DNA of 33,072 nt from Anoxybacillus mongoliensis (GTDB taxonomy: Bacteria > Bacillota > Bacilli > Bacillales > Anoxybacillaceae), in NCBI RefSeq assembly GCF_014201515.1, contig NZ_JACHEQ010000006.1, positions 1 to 33,072 of the forward strand. The letters are read 5' to 3'. Under the pieces are notes generated by a model, which had not been told where the DNA came from, did no database searches, and saw nothing but the letters and a program-made list of their open reading frames with translations. The first letter of the stretch is position 1, and every line of letters begins with the position of its first letter. Below, piece by piece: positions 32,321 to 33,072 of this stretch. The position numbers and the translations under genes are program-made.

Positions 32321-33072
32321 TTACCCCTCCATATCGTATGGCTCGTAATCTTTCCGGAGCGGATAGCCGACCCAATTTTCCCCTAAGAAAATGCGAATGA
32401 GTTGTGGATGGCCTTCAAAACGAATGCCAAGTAAATCGTACGCTTCGCACTCCGGCCAATTCGCCCCTGGCCAAAGCGGAACAAGCGAGTCAATAACCGG
32501 ATTGTCACGATCAATTTTTACTTTCAGCGCAACGGACTGACGATTTTTATAAGAATACAAGTGAACGTACACTTCCATATGCGTTTGAAAATCTGTTCCG
32601 TGCAACTCAGATAAATAATCAAAACTTAGTTGCTCATTATATTTTAAAAACTCAGCCACTTTATAATATGTATCTTTTTTAGCAACAAGCGTTGGTACAT
32701 CTTTCGACAAACGATTAATGTAAGCGTTTTCTAACACATCTTTTCCGAGATGCTCTTCAATGACTTTGACGTATTTGTCGAGATATGGCTGATTTAGTGA
32801 CGGCTTTTCCTCTTTTTCTTCGCCGCCATCTGCACTTTTGACTTTTGCCAGCGCTGCGGCTTTTGCTTTCGCTGCTGCCGCTGCTTTTTTCTTCGCCAAT
32901 TCTTCTTCGCTTAAGTCCACAGCCTCCATCGCTTTTTGTTTCGCTAACGCTGCGGCTTTTGCTTTCGCTGCCGCGGCCGCTTTTTTCTTCGCCAATTCTT
33001 CTTCGCTTAAGTCTCCAGACTCCATCGCTTTTTGTTTTGCCAGCACTGCAGCTTTCGCCTTCGCCGCTGCCG
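32321..33072 (-). CDS. nuoC: NADH-quinone oxidoreductase-type subunit C with repetitive Ala/Lys/Glu N-terminal extension (5' end outside window)
   Basis: The C-terminal 160 residues are a normal NuoC (30-kDa) domain, ending with SLVPLWPGANWPECEAYDLL, GIRFEGHP and GYPLRKDYEPY. Before it lies a low-complexity extension of at least 85 residues made of a 32-residue repeat, containing AKQKAMESGDLSEEELAKKK and alanine/lysine runs; the frame stays open to the window edge, so the true start is not visible. A GTG at 33046 is inside the repeat and is not a convincing start. Bacillales NuoC proteins often have a charged N-terminal extension, and here it is visibly duplicated. NuoC helps bind the quinone module in the peripheral arm; the extension is probably helical and disordered or coiled. 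Confidence 0.92.
   Translation of the reverse strand, partial: AAAKAKAAVLAKQKAMESGDLSEEELAKKKAAAAAKAKAAALAKQKAMEAVDLSEEELAKKKAAAAAKAKAAALAKVKSADGGEEKEEKPSLNQPYLDKYVKVIEEHLGKDVLENAYINRLSKDVPTLVAKKDTYYKVAEFLKYNEQLSFDYLSELHGTDFQTHMEVYVHLYSYKNRQSVALKVKIDRDNPVIDSLVPLWPGANWPECEAYDLLGIRFEGHPQLIRIFLGENWVGYPLRKDYEPYDMEG
32819..33072. repeat. 96-bp tandem repeat in the 5' part of nuoC
   Basis: The sequence from TTCGCCAATTCTTCTTCGC onward recurs with a period of 96 bp (copies begin near 32892 and 32988), encoding 32 residues each. A partial third copy is degenerate near 32830 and the array runs off the window end. The period is a multiple of three, so copy number can change without frameshift. Confidence 0.85.

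Overview
The window looks like the chromosome of a thermophilic, endospore-forming, flagellated bacillus of the Anoxybacillus/Geobacillus type. This rests on Bacillus-style sporulation genes (spoIIID, spoIIQ, spoIID), flhO/flhP and mbl, the ywmB/ywzB pair, strong AGGAGG ribosome sites with frequent TTG/GTG starts, and a nuo operon in which nuoD is followed directly by nuoH. The genus is an inference; no rRNA or other marker is present. Every real gene reads on the minus strand, so transcription runs from high to low coordinates.

Layout in transcription order (high to low). (1) 33072-24026: nuoC (cut by the window edge), nuoD, H, I, J, K, L, M, N, a tightly packed complex I operon without nuoE, F or G between C and N. 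(2) 23969-18124: ywzB, ywmB, murA, spoIID, spoIIQ, spoIIID and mbl, mostly separate units ending in clear intrinsic terminators; spoIIQ has a good match to a forespore sigma-F promoter. (3) 18035-14671: flhO, flhP, an EpuA-type small membrane protein, fabZ, a tiny acidic lipoprotein whose ribosome site lies in a 13-bp inverted repeat, and an unrecognised gene ending on an A9 slippery tract with coding sequence continuing in the -1 frame. (4) 14531-1565: an exopolysaccharide/capsule locus: ywqC (Wzz-like), ywqD (tyrosine kinase), ywqE (PHP phosphatase), a GC-rich transposon-like relic, a coiled-coil gene built from eight 42-bp repeats, then gtaB, an initiating sugar-phosphate transferase, wecC, a heparinase II/III-family lyase, one GT4 glycosyltransferase, a Wzx flippase and a Wzy polymerase. 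(5) 1362-71: an internally deleted IS66-family element.

How the locus probably works: GtaB and WecC supply nucleotide sugars (UDP-glucose; probably UDP-ManNAcA, though no epimerase is present), the sugar-phosphate transferase starts the repeat unit on undecaprenyl phosphate, the single GT4 enzyme extends it, Wzx flips it, Wzy polymerises it, and YwqC/D/E control chain length through reversible tyrosine phosphorylation. The genes from lyase to wzy (about 8.0-1.6 kb) are strikingly AT-rich compared with both flanks and contain IS relics, as expected of a horizontally exchanged serotype region.

The most interesting signals are copies of the Spo0A-box heptamer TGTCGAA at capsule-gene promoters, the A9G slippery site with a 59-codon extension lacking its own start, the ribosome-site-sequestering repeat before the lipoprotein gene, the expandable coiled-coil repeat, and two structured GC-rich relics next to transposase remains that could be IS-encoded guide-type RNAs.
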